Assembly (NCBI RefSeq): GCF_032878875.1
Contig: NZ_CP118157.1
Coordinates: 620,001 to 684,000 of the forward strand
DNA from: Microbacterium sp. AB
GTDB taxonomy: Bacteria; Actinomycetota; Actinomycetes; Actinomycetales; Microbacteriaceae
Length of the DNA: 64,000 nt
Direction of reading: 5' to 3'
Part shown: piece by piece, positions 25,588 through 32,921 of the stretch
How the letters are laid out: each line of letters opens with the position of its first letter
Position numbering within the stretch: position 1 is the first letter of the stretch
Position numbers and translations under genes: made by a program
Notes under the pieces: model-generated
Seen by the model: the letters and a program-made list of their open reading frames with translations, nothing else
What the model was told of the DNA's origin: nothing
Databases searched by the model: none

Positions 25588-25607
25588 CCGGTTTTCCGGG
25601 GGTTTTG
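25582..25607 (+). terminator. Terminator after tRNA-Met
   Basis: AAACCCCCGG-TTTT-CCGGGGGTTTT: a short GC stem with T-run directly after the tRNA. A variant (CCCGCGGGATCCCGGGGG-TTTT) follows the right att copy. Confidence 0.8.
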
Positions 25608-25648
25608 TCGTATGTGGGGCGATATCTGGAGGAGTGGCCTCGGCGGTT

Positions 25649-25667
25649 GTGCCGGTTTTGTGCCGGT
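25649..25667 (+). repeat. Candidate integrase arm site, left end
   Basis: GTGCCGGTTTTGTGCCGGT: GTGCCGGT twice with a 3-base spacer, about 60 bases inside attL. An identical 19-mer lies about 105 bases inside the right att at 44878. Paired short direct repeats near both ends are typical of integrase arm-binding sites. Confidence 0.6.
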
Positions 25668-25709
25668 GGCCGCTCAGCAGACGGCCTCTGAACGCGCAGT
25701 AGTCGTTGA

Positions 25710-26675
25710 CTAGGCCTCCAGCTCGGGACCCACTTCATCGTCCGAGAACGCATCGTCCACTGATGGTATGGCGGTCGCACTAGGGGCGAGCCAATCGCTA
25801 TCTGGCCTGGCGACTAGACGCGCGTTTGTGTAGGCCATGTCGAGGGTCAGTACCGTATGACCGCGATACGCTCGGTCACCTACAACCGAGACCACGAGCG
25901 CTAGATCGGCAGTCCGATCGCCTGTCAGGTCCAGTGGCATCAAGAACTGAGCCCCCGCTTCTCCCAGCTTGGGATACCACTGCGGGATTACGAGCTTGTG
26001 GTTTCGTCGGACTCGACGCAACGTCAGATTGATGGCCGAATCAAGGGCCTGTCGAGCGCGTAGCGGTTGCTCGATCATCTCTGCAGGGAATCGATCGATG
26101 TTGTCCCCCAGAATGTGGTCATACGCAAGCTTGAGTTCGCGTCGCCAGTCGTAGACCAACTCCGAAGCCGAAGTTACGTACTCGGCCATCTGCGGCGGTT
26201 GATCGAAGTTCCGCAGGAGGTCTCGGCTCGACTCAGTTACCCAACCGGTGAAATACCAACGCTGCGCTGCGTGCTGGTTGCGCTGGAAGAAGCCGAAGAT
26301 TTCTTCGGCATGAGGAGTGAGAAGGCCTGTGTTGAAAGCCGCGAACTCGCCATCCGCGGTTACCGCGATCTTGTCTTCCATGACCAACCGCCGATATGTG
26401 TACCGCAAGAAGCTATCCAGGATCGGCAAAGGGCGTCCGGTCGGCGTAGACCCCGTCCACTCTTCGGGCTCGGAGAGATGCGCGAGCGACGTCAATGTTT
26501 CTTCCCACGCGAGGCGTCCCAACTCAACTGGCTCGATCGTGCCTGGTGCCTGCCGGGGTCCCCGATACGGGAAGAACGCGAACGACCGCAGACGCTCAGC
26601 ATGGCCTTCGGTTACAGGGCCGATTTCGCCTGACTGCCGTCGGGCCACATCCGCTGGAGTCGGGAACGAGTTCAT
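25710..26675 (-). CDS. DUF3825 domain protein
   Basis: 321 residues. The body matches DUF3825: LPILDSFLRYTYRRLVMEDK, FAAFNTGLLTPHAEEIFGFF, W..TGW, LAYDHILGDNIDRFPAEM, VRRNHKLVIPQWYP, and the C-terminal VLTLDMAYTNARLVARPDSD-WL block. The domain is found in scattered bacterial proteins, often on mobile elements or beside cold-shock or OST-HTH domains, with no proven activity. Here it is the first gene inside attL and is read toward the chromosome. No clear ribosome site precedes the ATG at 26675. Confidence 0.85.
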   Translation of the reverse strand: MNSFPTPADVARRQSGEIGPVTEGHAERLRSFAFFPYRGPRQAPGTIEPVELGRLAWEETLTSLAHLSEPEEWTGSTPTGRPLPILDSFLRYTYRRLVMEDKIAVTADGEFAAFNTGLLTPHAEEIFGFFQRNQHAAQRWYFTGWVTESSRDLLRNFDQPPQMAEYVTSASELVYDWRRELKLAYDHILGDNIDRFPAEMIEQPLRARQALDSAINLTLRRVRRNHKLVIPQWYPKLGEAGAQFLMPLDLTGDRTADLALVVSVVGDRAYRGHTVLTLDMAYTNARLVARPDSDWLAPSATAIPSVDDAFSDDEVGPELEA

Positions 26676-26784
26676 CTCTGAACCCTAGCGCGGCGCTTCC
26701 GAGATCGCGTCAAGTCGCGTCCGCGGGTGCTAGGGACCTAGCAGTTCGCCGATCTCTCGTTGAAATCAGCTTTTGTCCCTCCAA

Positions 26785-26790
26785 TAGGCT
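26785..26790 (+). promoter_or_regulatory. -10 box for abiEi-like gene
   Basis: TAGGCT, 11 bases before ATG 26802. Confidence 0.45.
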
Positions 26791-26801
26791 ACAAATGCTG
26801 T

Positions 26802-27443
26802 ATGTCAGGTCGCACTTTTTCCCGCCTCGGAGCGATCGCGTCCGAGCGCTGGGGCATGGTCACGACGTCGCAGGCCTCCGCTGCTGGGATCCCCCGTAAG
26901 ACGCTGTCCGGTCTTGCTGCCTCCGGCGCAGTCGAGCGTGTTGCTCAAGGCGTGTATCGCATGGCAGGCGCTCCGGCTGCGGTGCTGGAGATAGATACGA
27001 TCCGGATCCACTGGCTCGCTCTCGGCGGCTCGGTATCGGTGGTCGCCGCGGGGGTGACAGCGACCACTCTGCACAGCATCGGCGACTGGTTCCCCAACAC
27101 GAGCGATTTCGTGACCCCGACTCGACGCACGACTCGACTCGACGGCGTTCGACTGCGAACCAAGGTTCTACACTCCGTCGACGTGACCCTCGTTGACGGA
27201 CTGCCGACCATGACCGTTGAGCGCGCGATCGCCGATCTTATAGAAGCACGGGAAGATCCATCGCTCATAGCGGACGCTCTGCGGCACGCGGCGCAGCGGG
27301 GAACGTTCCTGCGACCGCGACGGTTTGCGCAGCTTCTCGACCCACTTGCGCATCGCAACGGCGAGGTGACAGGTGGCGCGCTTGCGGGACGACTGATGCT
27401 CGCCGCAGGGCTGGACAAATCCTGGACTGCCAGACTTCAATAA
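26802..27443 (+). CDS. AbiEi-type antitoxin (type IV TA) without visible toxin
   Basis: 213 residues. N-terminal winged helix typical of AbiEi antitoxins: WGMVTTSQASAAGIPRKTLSGL then SGAVERVAQGVYRMAG, followed by the C-terminal domain with LPTMTVERAIADLIEAREDP and ADALRHAAQRG. AbiEi normally represses its own operon and counters the nucleotidyltransferase toxin AbiEii encoded directly downstream. No AbiEii is found in the 300 bases that follow, so this is an orphan or a lone regulator. A 7-codon-longer start region (26760) is possible but the TAGGCT box favours ATG 26802. Confidence 0.82.
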   Translation: MSGRTFSRLGAIASERWGMVTTSQASAAGIPRKTLSGLAASGAVERVAQGVYRMAGAPAAVLEIDTIRIHWLALGGSVSVVAAGVTATTLHSIGDWFPNTSDFVTPTRRTTRLDGVRLRTKVLHSVDVTLVDGLPTMTVERAIADLIEAREDPSLIADALRHAAQRGTFLRPRRFAQLLDPLAHRNGEVTGGALAGRLMLAAGLDKSWTARLQ

Positions 27444-27760
27444 CCCGGCGTGCCCATTCCGACACCGACGTCCACGGTCACAAATGCCGCGAGGTATCCG
27501 CTGCGGAATGCCAATATAAGCATGAGCCCAGCGAACCGGATCGTCTCGAAGCCATAGCCGGCCGTCAGTTGCCCTCCGATCGAGGGGGATCTCCTCGAGT
27601 TCGATGCAATCCGACAAGCTGTGGCCGCCGGTGCTCTCATCAACGGCAAGCATGCGTCGCTCTCGAGAGTCGAGTACACGCTCGCGAAACTCTGTGATGA
27701 TCACTGGTGGTTCCTCCCGGTGGTGGAGCTGGGACCCTGCGAAGGCCTGGAGCCCTTTGG
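27444..27760. other. Region without a confident gene
   Basis: 317 bases after the orphan antitoxin. The forward frame from about 27556 to 27854 (EFDAIRQAVAAGALINGKHA, then SRVEYTLAKLCDDHWWFLPV) is open but has no start site or recognised family, and its end overlaps the antisense 3' end of the GIY-YIG-like gene. Possibly a remnant of the missing toxin position. Confidence 0.35.
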
Positions 27761-28228
27761 TCAGTGGTCGTCCACCGTCGCCTCGGAGCGCGCGATGGAT
27801 GTCTTCCAGCTATCACTGGTCTCTGCGCCGCAAGTGGTCTCGAAGACCTGCTGAAGAGATGGCAGTTCGAAGCCGTCTCTCCAGAACTCGGTGGCACCCG
27901 CGACCTGCGCGATCCACAGAGGAGGCTCGACTCGGTACTCATCCACTAGCGTCAGGCACTCACCTTCTAGCACCCTCGCCACCCAACGGTTCGGCACCTG
28001 AAGGGTGTCGACCAGTTCGCCGCCGATCTGAGTCAGCATCCGGAGCCGCGAGGAGTTGACGTTCGTGAGACCAACCTTTGAGATTTTCGCCTCGCCGTAG
28101 CGAATCACGTAGACGACGTGGGGCTCCCACCAACCGTCGGTGATCTCGCGCATCCACTTGTCGAGTGACGCCGAGTCGGTGAGACGATCGCGGGCATACG
28201 CCACGGCCATACGCGTGATGCGGAGGTG
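27761..28228 (-). pseudogene. 3' part of IS-split GIY-YIG-like gene
   Basis: 155 codons continuing the reading frame of 29509-29805 across the IS. Text LRITRMAVAYARDRLTDSAS then WEPHVVYVIRYGEAKISKVG, LTNVNSSRLRMLTQIGGELV: the VYVIRYG...ISKVGLTN...R pattern is that of the GIY-YIG/T5orf172 nuclease fold, with a Glu (VLEGECLTL) at the expected helix. An ATG at 28210 could allow a shortened protein with only this domain. Confidence 0.75.
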
Positions 28229-28253
28229 GGGCGTGAGGAACGAATCGGTGACA
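28229..28253 (+). repeat. IS left inverted repeat
   Basis: 25 bp starting GGGCGTGAGGAACGAA and ending GGTGACA. Confidence 0.9.
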
Positions 28254-28297
28254 ACTGATCGTTAGTGCCGGGAGGCGCTGACGGGGAGGATGTCATC

Positions 28298-28603
28298 ATG
28301 CCTGGTCCTTATCCCAGAGAGTTCCGCGAGGACGTCGTCGCGGTCGCTCGTAGCCGCGAGAGTGGCGTCACCATCAAACAGATCGCCACCGACTTCGGCA
28401 TCAGCGAAGCAACGCTGCAGAACTGGCTCCGCCAGGCCGATGTCGAAGACGGCAACCGTCCCGGTCAGACCGCCGCGGACGCCGCGGAGGCTCGCGAGTT
28501 GAAGAAGCGGATTCGTCTCCTCGAGCAGGAGAACGAGGTCCTCAGGCGAGCGGCGGCGTATCTGTCGCAAGCGAACCTGAAACTCGGTGGCTCCCCAAAA
28601 TGA
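28298..28603 (+). CDS. IS3-family transposase OrfA
   Basis: 101 residues. HTH_Tnp_1 domain: YPREFREDVVAVARSRESGV, then ATDFGISEATLQNWLRQAD binding the inverted repeats, followed by a leucine-zipper helix (ELKKRIRLLEQENEVLRRAA). Ends in CCAAAATGA, where the orfB ATG overlaps the TGA, so OrfB may be made by re-initiation or by slippage on the A run to give the OrfAB fusion transposase. Confidence 0.95.
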   Translation: MPGPYPREFREDVVAVARSRESGVTIKQIATDFGISEATLQNWLRQADVEDGNRPGQTAADAAEARELKKRIRLLEQENEVLRRAAAYLSQANLKLGGSPK

Positions 28604-29475
28604 CGTACCCGCTCGTTGCCGAGCTCGCCGACGCGGGGATCCCCGTAACGGTGTCGTGCCGGGTCCTCAAGCTCGCCCGCCAGCCCTACTACCGCTGGCG
28701 CAATGATCCCATCCGCGACGCAGACGTCCTCCGCGCGTATCGGACCAACGCGCTGCATGACGCGCACCACGACGACCTCACGTTCGGATACCGATACCTC
28801 GCCGATGAGGCGCGTCGTGCAGGGTGGCGGATGAGCCGCAGGACGGCGTGGAAGCTATGCTCTCAGGCCGCGATTCTCTCGTCGGCGCAACGCCGGCGGC
28901 GGGGCAAGGGCAAGAAGGCCGGCCCGCCCGTGTTCGATGATCACGTCCAGAGGGCGTTCCGCGCGGACGCGCCGAACCGGCTCTGGCTCACGGATATCAC
29001 GGAACATTGGACGAGCGAAGGCAAGCTCTACTGCTGCGCGATCAAGGACGTGTTCTCGAACCGGATCGTCAGTTACTCGATCTCGAACCGGATGACCGCG
29101 AAGCTCGCCGTCGACGCGCTCCGCAACGCCGTCACTCGCCGGGGTGAGGTCGCCGGCTGCATTCTGCACGCCGACAGGGGCAGTCAATTTCGCAGCCGCG
29201 CGATGGTCCGCGAGCTGCGCCGTCATGACATGGTCGGATCGATGGGCAGAGTCGGCGCGGCTGGCGACAACGCGGCCATGGAGAGCTTCTGGTCCCTGCT
29301 GCAGACGAACGTGCTTAACCAACAGCGGTGGGCGACGCGGCAAGAGCTGCGGCTGGCCATCGTGGTCTGGATCGAGCGGAAGTACCACCGTCAGCGAGCC
29401 CAAGACACCCTCGGCGGGTTGACGCCCATCGAGTTCGAAGCCAAGCTAGCCGAGCCGCTCACACTCGCGGCCTAA
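28600..29475 (+). CDS. IS3-family transposase OrfB (DDE integrase)
   Basis: 291 residues. rve domain with catalytic Asp in WLTDITEHW, Asp in LHADRGSQF and Glu in NAAMESFWSLL (DDE), plus the N-terminal HTH_21 region (FGYRYLADEARRAGWRMSRR). No stop or frameshift is seen, so the transposase looks functional. Four-base overlap with orfA. Confidence 0.95.
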   Translation: MTYPLVAELADAGIPVTVSCRVLKLARQPYYRWRNDPIRDADVLRAYRTNALHDAHHDDLTFGYRYLADEARRAGWRMSRRTAWKLCSQAAILSSAQRRRRGKGKKAGPPVFDDHVQRAFRADAPNRLWLTDITEHWTSEGKLYCCAIKDVFSNRIVSYSISNRMTAKLAVDALRNAVTRRGEVAGCILHADRGSQFRSRAMVRELRRHDMVGSMGRVGAAGDNAAMESFWSLLQTNVLNQQRWATRQELRLAIVVWIERKYHRQRAQDTLGGLTPIEFEAKLAEPLTLAA

Positions 29476-29483
29476 ACCGAACC

Positions 29484-29508
29484 TGTCACCACTTCGTTCC
29501 TCACGCCC
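29484..29508 (-). repeat. IS right inverted repeat
   Basis: TGTCACC...TTCGTTCCTCACGCCC on the plus strand, complement of the left repeat with two mismatches at its eighth and ninth bases. Confidence 0.9.
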
Positions 29509-29805
29509 GTGGTTTACAGCCCCGTTCCACGAGATGGTGTTCACCGAAACGAACTCGACGCGGCCGTCGCCCGTGGGGTGCGGATGCCGTGAGGCAGCCA
29601 GCCAGCTCCGGGCGTGCGTCGCCGTCGGATTGGTGGTCCACCACCCAATGCCGTACGACCGCGCGCTCGAGGGCAACGGCCTTCCAAGGATCGTCTCAAT
29701 CTCGTCAAACGAGAGTGTGATCGAGTCCTCGTCGTTGTGCTCCATCAGGTAGTCGAACAGCGGTGAGTAGCGACCCAGCCGCACCTGGTGATAGTCCCGA
29801 ACCAT
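29509..29805 (-). pseudogene. 5' part of IS-split gene (DUF7662-like N-terminal domain)
   Basis: 99 codons starting MVRDYHQVRLGRYSPLFDYL and running to ISWNGAVNH, where the GTG target duplication begins. YSPLFDYL...ITLSFDEIETILGRPLPSSAR...WW.N....HARSWLA is a domain seen in many mobile-element proteins (DUF7662-like, by memory of the pattern). Removing the IS and one GTG copy joins it in frame to 27761-28225, giving a single protein of about 253 residues with a C-terminal GIY-YIG-like domain. It ends two bases before the integrase stop. Confidence 0.75.
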
Positions 29806-29807
29806 CG

Positions 29808-30926
29808 TTACTTCTCCATTCCCATCAGTTTGTCGAGCGCACCGTTTGCGCGCAGCGCGGCATCGGCCCGTGCCTTGGTGTACTTCTCAGTCACTTGCAT
29901 CGACGAGTGCCCGAGGATGGCCTGCACGTCGTTCGCGGCGGCTCCGGCGTCGAATAGCAGCGTGGCCAGCGTGTGGCGGAGATCATGGATGCGGAGGTCC
30001 GGGCGATCCAACTGCGCTCGGAGGGCATCCCAGTCGACGGCTCGTCTTACGTTCGACGTATTCAGGCGTCCGCCATTCGGTCCGGTGAAGACGAGTTCGT
30101 TTCGACCGCGGCCCTGCAAACGGCGAACAATGACGGGCCGCAGTGCAGACGGCAGCGGAACGGTGCGCTCCTTGTGGCTCTTCGGCGTCTGCTCGCGTAC
30201 TTTGCCGCCGCCTGCTGGCGAGAAGCTGCGCCGAACGTTGATCACCCCGTGGGCGAGATCCACGTCGCTGACCCGCAGCGCGCTGGCCTCGCCTGCCCGC
30301 ATGCCTGTGTAGACGAGAGCGGCGAGGTAGTCGCGGTGAGGCTCGCTTTCTACGAAGTCGAGCATGATCCCGACTTCGCCCACAGTCAGCGCTCGAGAGC
30401 GGACGTCCGTGGACCGCTCCTGCCGAGGCCGCCGCGCCAACCGCACTGGATTCGCGGAGATGATCCCAGCACGCGCAGCGCCCTCGAGGAGGCGACTGAG
30501 TACTGCGAGCGCGTCGTTGCGCGTCGACGCCGTGCCGGTCCAGCTGGTTATCGCGTCGTCGACGTCAGTGACTCCGATCGATTCGAGCTTCCGATGCCCG
30601 AGCCAAGGCTGCACACGGAGTCGCCAACCGCGCTCATATGCTGCTTCCGTCGCTGGGCGGACGCCTCCGATCAAGGTCGCCCAGTGGCGCACCTTCTAGG
30701 CATTGAGAGTCATCCCGCCCTCGGGCCTAACGCTGAGCCGGGCCTCGCTGCGAAGCTTCTTGGCCTCCGCGAGAGTGTCGACGAGGAAGCTGCGTTCCCG
30801 CTGCTCTCCGTTGATCCCGAGCGCCCACACTCGCACCTGGTACTTGTTTCGGTCGGCACGATAGCGGATGCCCTCGGGGAGCGCCTTCCTCGTCTTCGGA
30901 TCGATCCGCTCGTTACCGGAGGCCAT
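29808..30926 (-). pseudogene. int: AICE tyrosine recombinase (integrase) with in-frame amber codon
   Basis: One frame of 372 codons broken by a TAG at 30696-30698. Residues 1-76 (ERIDPKTRKALPEGIRYRAD, YQVRVWALGINGEQ) are the AP2-like arm-binding domain; after the stop, KVRHWATLIGGVRPATEAAY begins the core-binding domain, then the catalytic domain with Arg in GMRAGEASAL, HxxR in HDLRHTLAT, His in LGHSSMQ and Tyr in EKYTKA. A GTG two codons after the stop could restart translation, but would lack the arm-binding domain. Normal function would need readthrough, a suppressor or reversion. Overlaps the excisionase gene start-to-stop by 14 bases. Confidence 0.85.
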
Positions 30927-31152
30927 GAGTGCCTCCCGAGTCCAGGAAGGCTTCGATCGTGGAGGTTCGCCAGAGCATGTGCTTGCCCACGTGCGCGTCA
31001 GGGAAGGGGACGCGTGCCTGTCTCCGCAGCGAATCGAACGTCGACAGCGGGACGCGGCAACGCTCGGCGACCTCCTTTCGGGTCATGTACTTGTCGACCT
31101 GAGTTGACTCGATGTCGGCTCGGTCTTCAACGAGCTCCGCGGTGTTACGCAT
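30913..31152 (-). CDS. xis: Excisionase (MerR-type HTH)
   Basis: 79 residues, ATG at 31152 preceded by AAAGGAGAGAAGG. HTH core YMTRKEVAERCRVPLSTFDS then RVPFPDAHVGKHMLWRTSTI-EAFL, the usual excisionase fold with the wing (V/I)GxHMLW. Located between the replication initiator and integrase genes, exactly as in pSAM2-like elements. Directs the integrase toward excision. Overlaps the Rep stop by eight bases. Confidence 0.9.
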   Translation of the reverse strand: MRNTAELVEDRADIESTQVDKYMTRKEVAERCRVPLSTFDSLRRQARVPFPDAHVGKHMLWRTSTIEAFLDSGGTHGLR

Positions 31153-32503
31153 CCTTCTCTCCTTTCTCTTCGAAACGCACACGTCGCGCGTCTCGCCATT
31201 CACGTGCTGCTCGTGCCGCTTCGACCGCAAGAGCGCGATCACCCTCGGTGCGCCATCCCATCCCGGCGAAACTCCAGCTGCCGATCACGAGGACTTCATC
31301 GACGTCATGTCCTTCGGCCTGAGCGCGTTCGATGACCCGATCAAGCCGCCAACGACGCCGAGCGCCGCGCAGCGAGCCGAGGGTGACGGAGTAGCGGCGC
31401 GACTTCGATGAGAAGTGCCCGCGGAAGCCGAGCATGTGCGCCCACTTGGCCAGCAGGACGTATGGGCTTTCTGCTCCGCTTGCGTCCGCGATCAGCTCTG
31501 CACTCGCCTTGATGCGCCGGATGTGGAGCCGTCCACCGGTGTCGCCGTCCAGATCTTCCGTCGCCTTCGTCGCGTACTTGGCGATGTACGCAGCGACTGC
31601 GCGATCAGACAGCGCCCCGTCGAGTCCTCCGCGCCTGACGATGGGCTGCACGTCAAGCTGAGCACCCCACCGAAGGATCCGTGTGGTCAGATCGTTGCCG
31701 ACGATCGGCGCTTCGAACGAAACTCGCTGCGCTGCCGCCTTGACCGCAGCCGTGAGATGCGCCTCGGTCACGTCGGCTGGCGTCGGCGGGAACTCCTCGG
31801 TGGCACTGACGCCATCGAGTCGAACGATCGCGTGGAAGTGCACGGCGCCGCGACGCTGGAACTCCGCGACCTTCGCGAACTGAACTCGAACGATGTCCGC
31901 GGCGGCACGCTGAGTGACGCCCAACTCGTGAGCGAGGCTTCGCCTGAGCTGAATCGTGAATCGACGCCACAGCTCGGGGGCGAAGAACTGCCACACGACA
32001 TGTCCCTCGTAGTCGTAACACTCGTCGCACATCGGATCGCCGAGCACCGGATCCCCCTGCTCGTGGCCGCAGTTGCAGCCGCGCGGTCGACCATGGGAGC
32101 AGACACCGCGCAGCCGCGACCGCGAAGTCGAGTGGACCGAGCCGAAGGATGGCGCTGTCAGGGTCACGAACACCATCGGGTGATCAGCGACGGTCTCAGG
32201 GACGCCTTTCATCCCGCCCGCGGCACCGGCCATGATCATGTGCCAGGTGTCACCCTTGTACTCGTGGCTGCACGACTCGCATCGACGGGCACGCCGGTTG
32301 CCGCAACGCGTGTACGTCAGACCGTCGGGCTGCGTCGACGTGGCGAACTCGCGGATCACCCCTCCGCTCTGCGGATCGAGCGTTGCCGACGAACCAGTCA
32401 GGCGAACCGGGTTCGAGCAGAATCCAACTCGAGCGGCACCGGCCATCCACTGATCGAACTCCGCGCTCCGCAGGCGTGTGGCGACGGACTCAGCGAGGCT
32501 CAC
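31145..32503 (-). CDS. RepSA-family replication initiator
   Basis: 452 residues. Replication initiator of pSAM2-type AICEs (rolling-circle). Cys-rich zinc region (CGNRRARRCESC; CNCGHEQGDP; CDECYDY), HUH motif GAVHFHAIVRLDG near residue 225, and downstream YIAKYATKATED containing the candidate catalytic tyrosines. C terminus is basic. Nicks the origin so the excised element replicates before transfer. The gene overlaps its neighbours on both sides, showing one leftward operon from the Pra-like gene to int. Confidence 0.9.
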   Translation of the reverse strand: MSLAESVATRLRSAEFDQWMAGAARVGFCSNPVRLTGSSATLDPQSGGVIREFATSTQPDGLTYTRCGNRRARRCESCSHEYKGDTWHMIMAGAAGGMKGVPETVADHPMVFVTLTAPSFGSVHSTSRSRLRGVCSHGRPRGCNCGHEQGDPVLGDPMCDECYDYEGHVVWQFFAPELWRRFTIQLRRSLAHELGVTQRAAADIVRVQFAKVAEFQRRGAVHFHAIVRLDGVSATEEFPPTPADVTEAHLTAAVKAAAQRVSFEAPIVGNDLTTRILRWGAQLDVQPIVRRGGLDGALSDRAVAAYIAKYATKATEDLDGDTGGRLHIRRIKASAELIADASGAESPYVLLAKWAHMLGFRGHFSSKSRRYSVTLGSLRGARRRWRLDRVIERAQAEGHDVDEVLVIGSWSFAGMGWRTEGDRALAVEAARAAREWRDARRVRFEEKGEKDA

Positions 32504-32921
32504 CGGTCACCACCATCGTCGGAACGGCGCAGCCGATCGGAGATACCGTGCCGATGACGTCCGCTGCCAGGACGGGGCGGCAGACCACAGCGTCGAGGTC
32601 ATTCACACGACGGTGCTGCTGCCACTCGAGGATGTCGGCGTCGGTACAAGACAGATTCGCGATTCGGCCATAGACGCCGGTATACGAGACCATCGCTGAG
32701 TCCTCGTAGACCGCGAGGTAGTCCTGTTCGACACGGTCCCAGACAAGCCGTAGGTTGCAGGGCACGGGCTGCGCGGATGCCTCGTCAGCGGTGAGCGAGG
32801 TCGGCGAGGTGGACGAGGTGTGCGCGGCGATCGCGTAGCCGCCGGTTGCACCGCCGATCAGCAGCACTGCGCCGCTGAGGATCGCGATTGCTGCGATCCC
32901 GATGCGATTCTTCATGGTCAT
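32490..32921 (-). CDS. Small exported or membrane-anchored protein of the AICE
   Basis: 143 residues. One N-terminal hydrophobic span (IGIAAIAILSGAVLLIGGAT) that is either a signal peptide or anchor, then a Ser/Thr/Ala stretch and a C-terminal domain with three cysteines (VPCNLRL, LSCTDAD, VVCRPV, IGCAVP; four in all). Position between the FtsK-like gene and rep suggests a role in transfer or mating-pair spread, by analogy with Spd proteins. No family recognised. MTMK start overlaps the FtsK-like stop. Confidence 0.7.
   Translation of the reverse strand: MTMKNRIGIAAIAILSGAVLLIGGATGGYAIAAHTSSTSPTSLTADEASAQPVPCNLRLVWDRVEQDYLAVYEDSAMVSYTGVYGRIANLSCTDADILEWQQHRRVNDLDAVVCRPVLAADVIGTVSPIGCAVPTMVVTGEPR

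Larger units (their letters stand above)
28229..29508 (+). mobile_element. IS3-family insertion sequence, 1280 bp, intact
   Basis: Terminal inverted repeats of 25 bp (28229-28253 and 29484-29508) match at 23 positions; both begin GGGCGTGAGGAACGAA on their own strand. The element is flanked by a 3-bp target duplication GTG (28226-28228 and 29509-29511). Two overlapping genes, orfA and orfB, fill it. Three-base duplications and an orfA/orfB layout are typical of IS3 family members. Confidence 0.92.

Noticed and set aside
27168..27704. Minus-strand frame of 178 codons opposite the AbiEi gene
   Set aside because: It overlaps the AbiEi 3' end in antisense, has no start site and no recognisable domain; treated as shadow or unknown.
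28600..28603. Programmed frameshift in the IS3 copy
   Set aside because: An A-run is present at the orfA end but the ATGA overlap already explains OrfB translation; sequence alone cannot decide.
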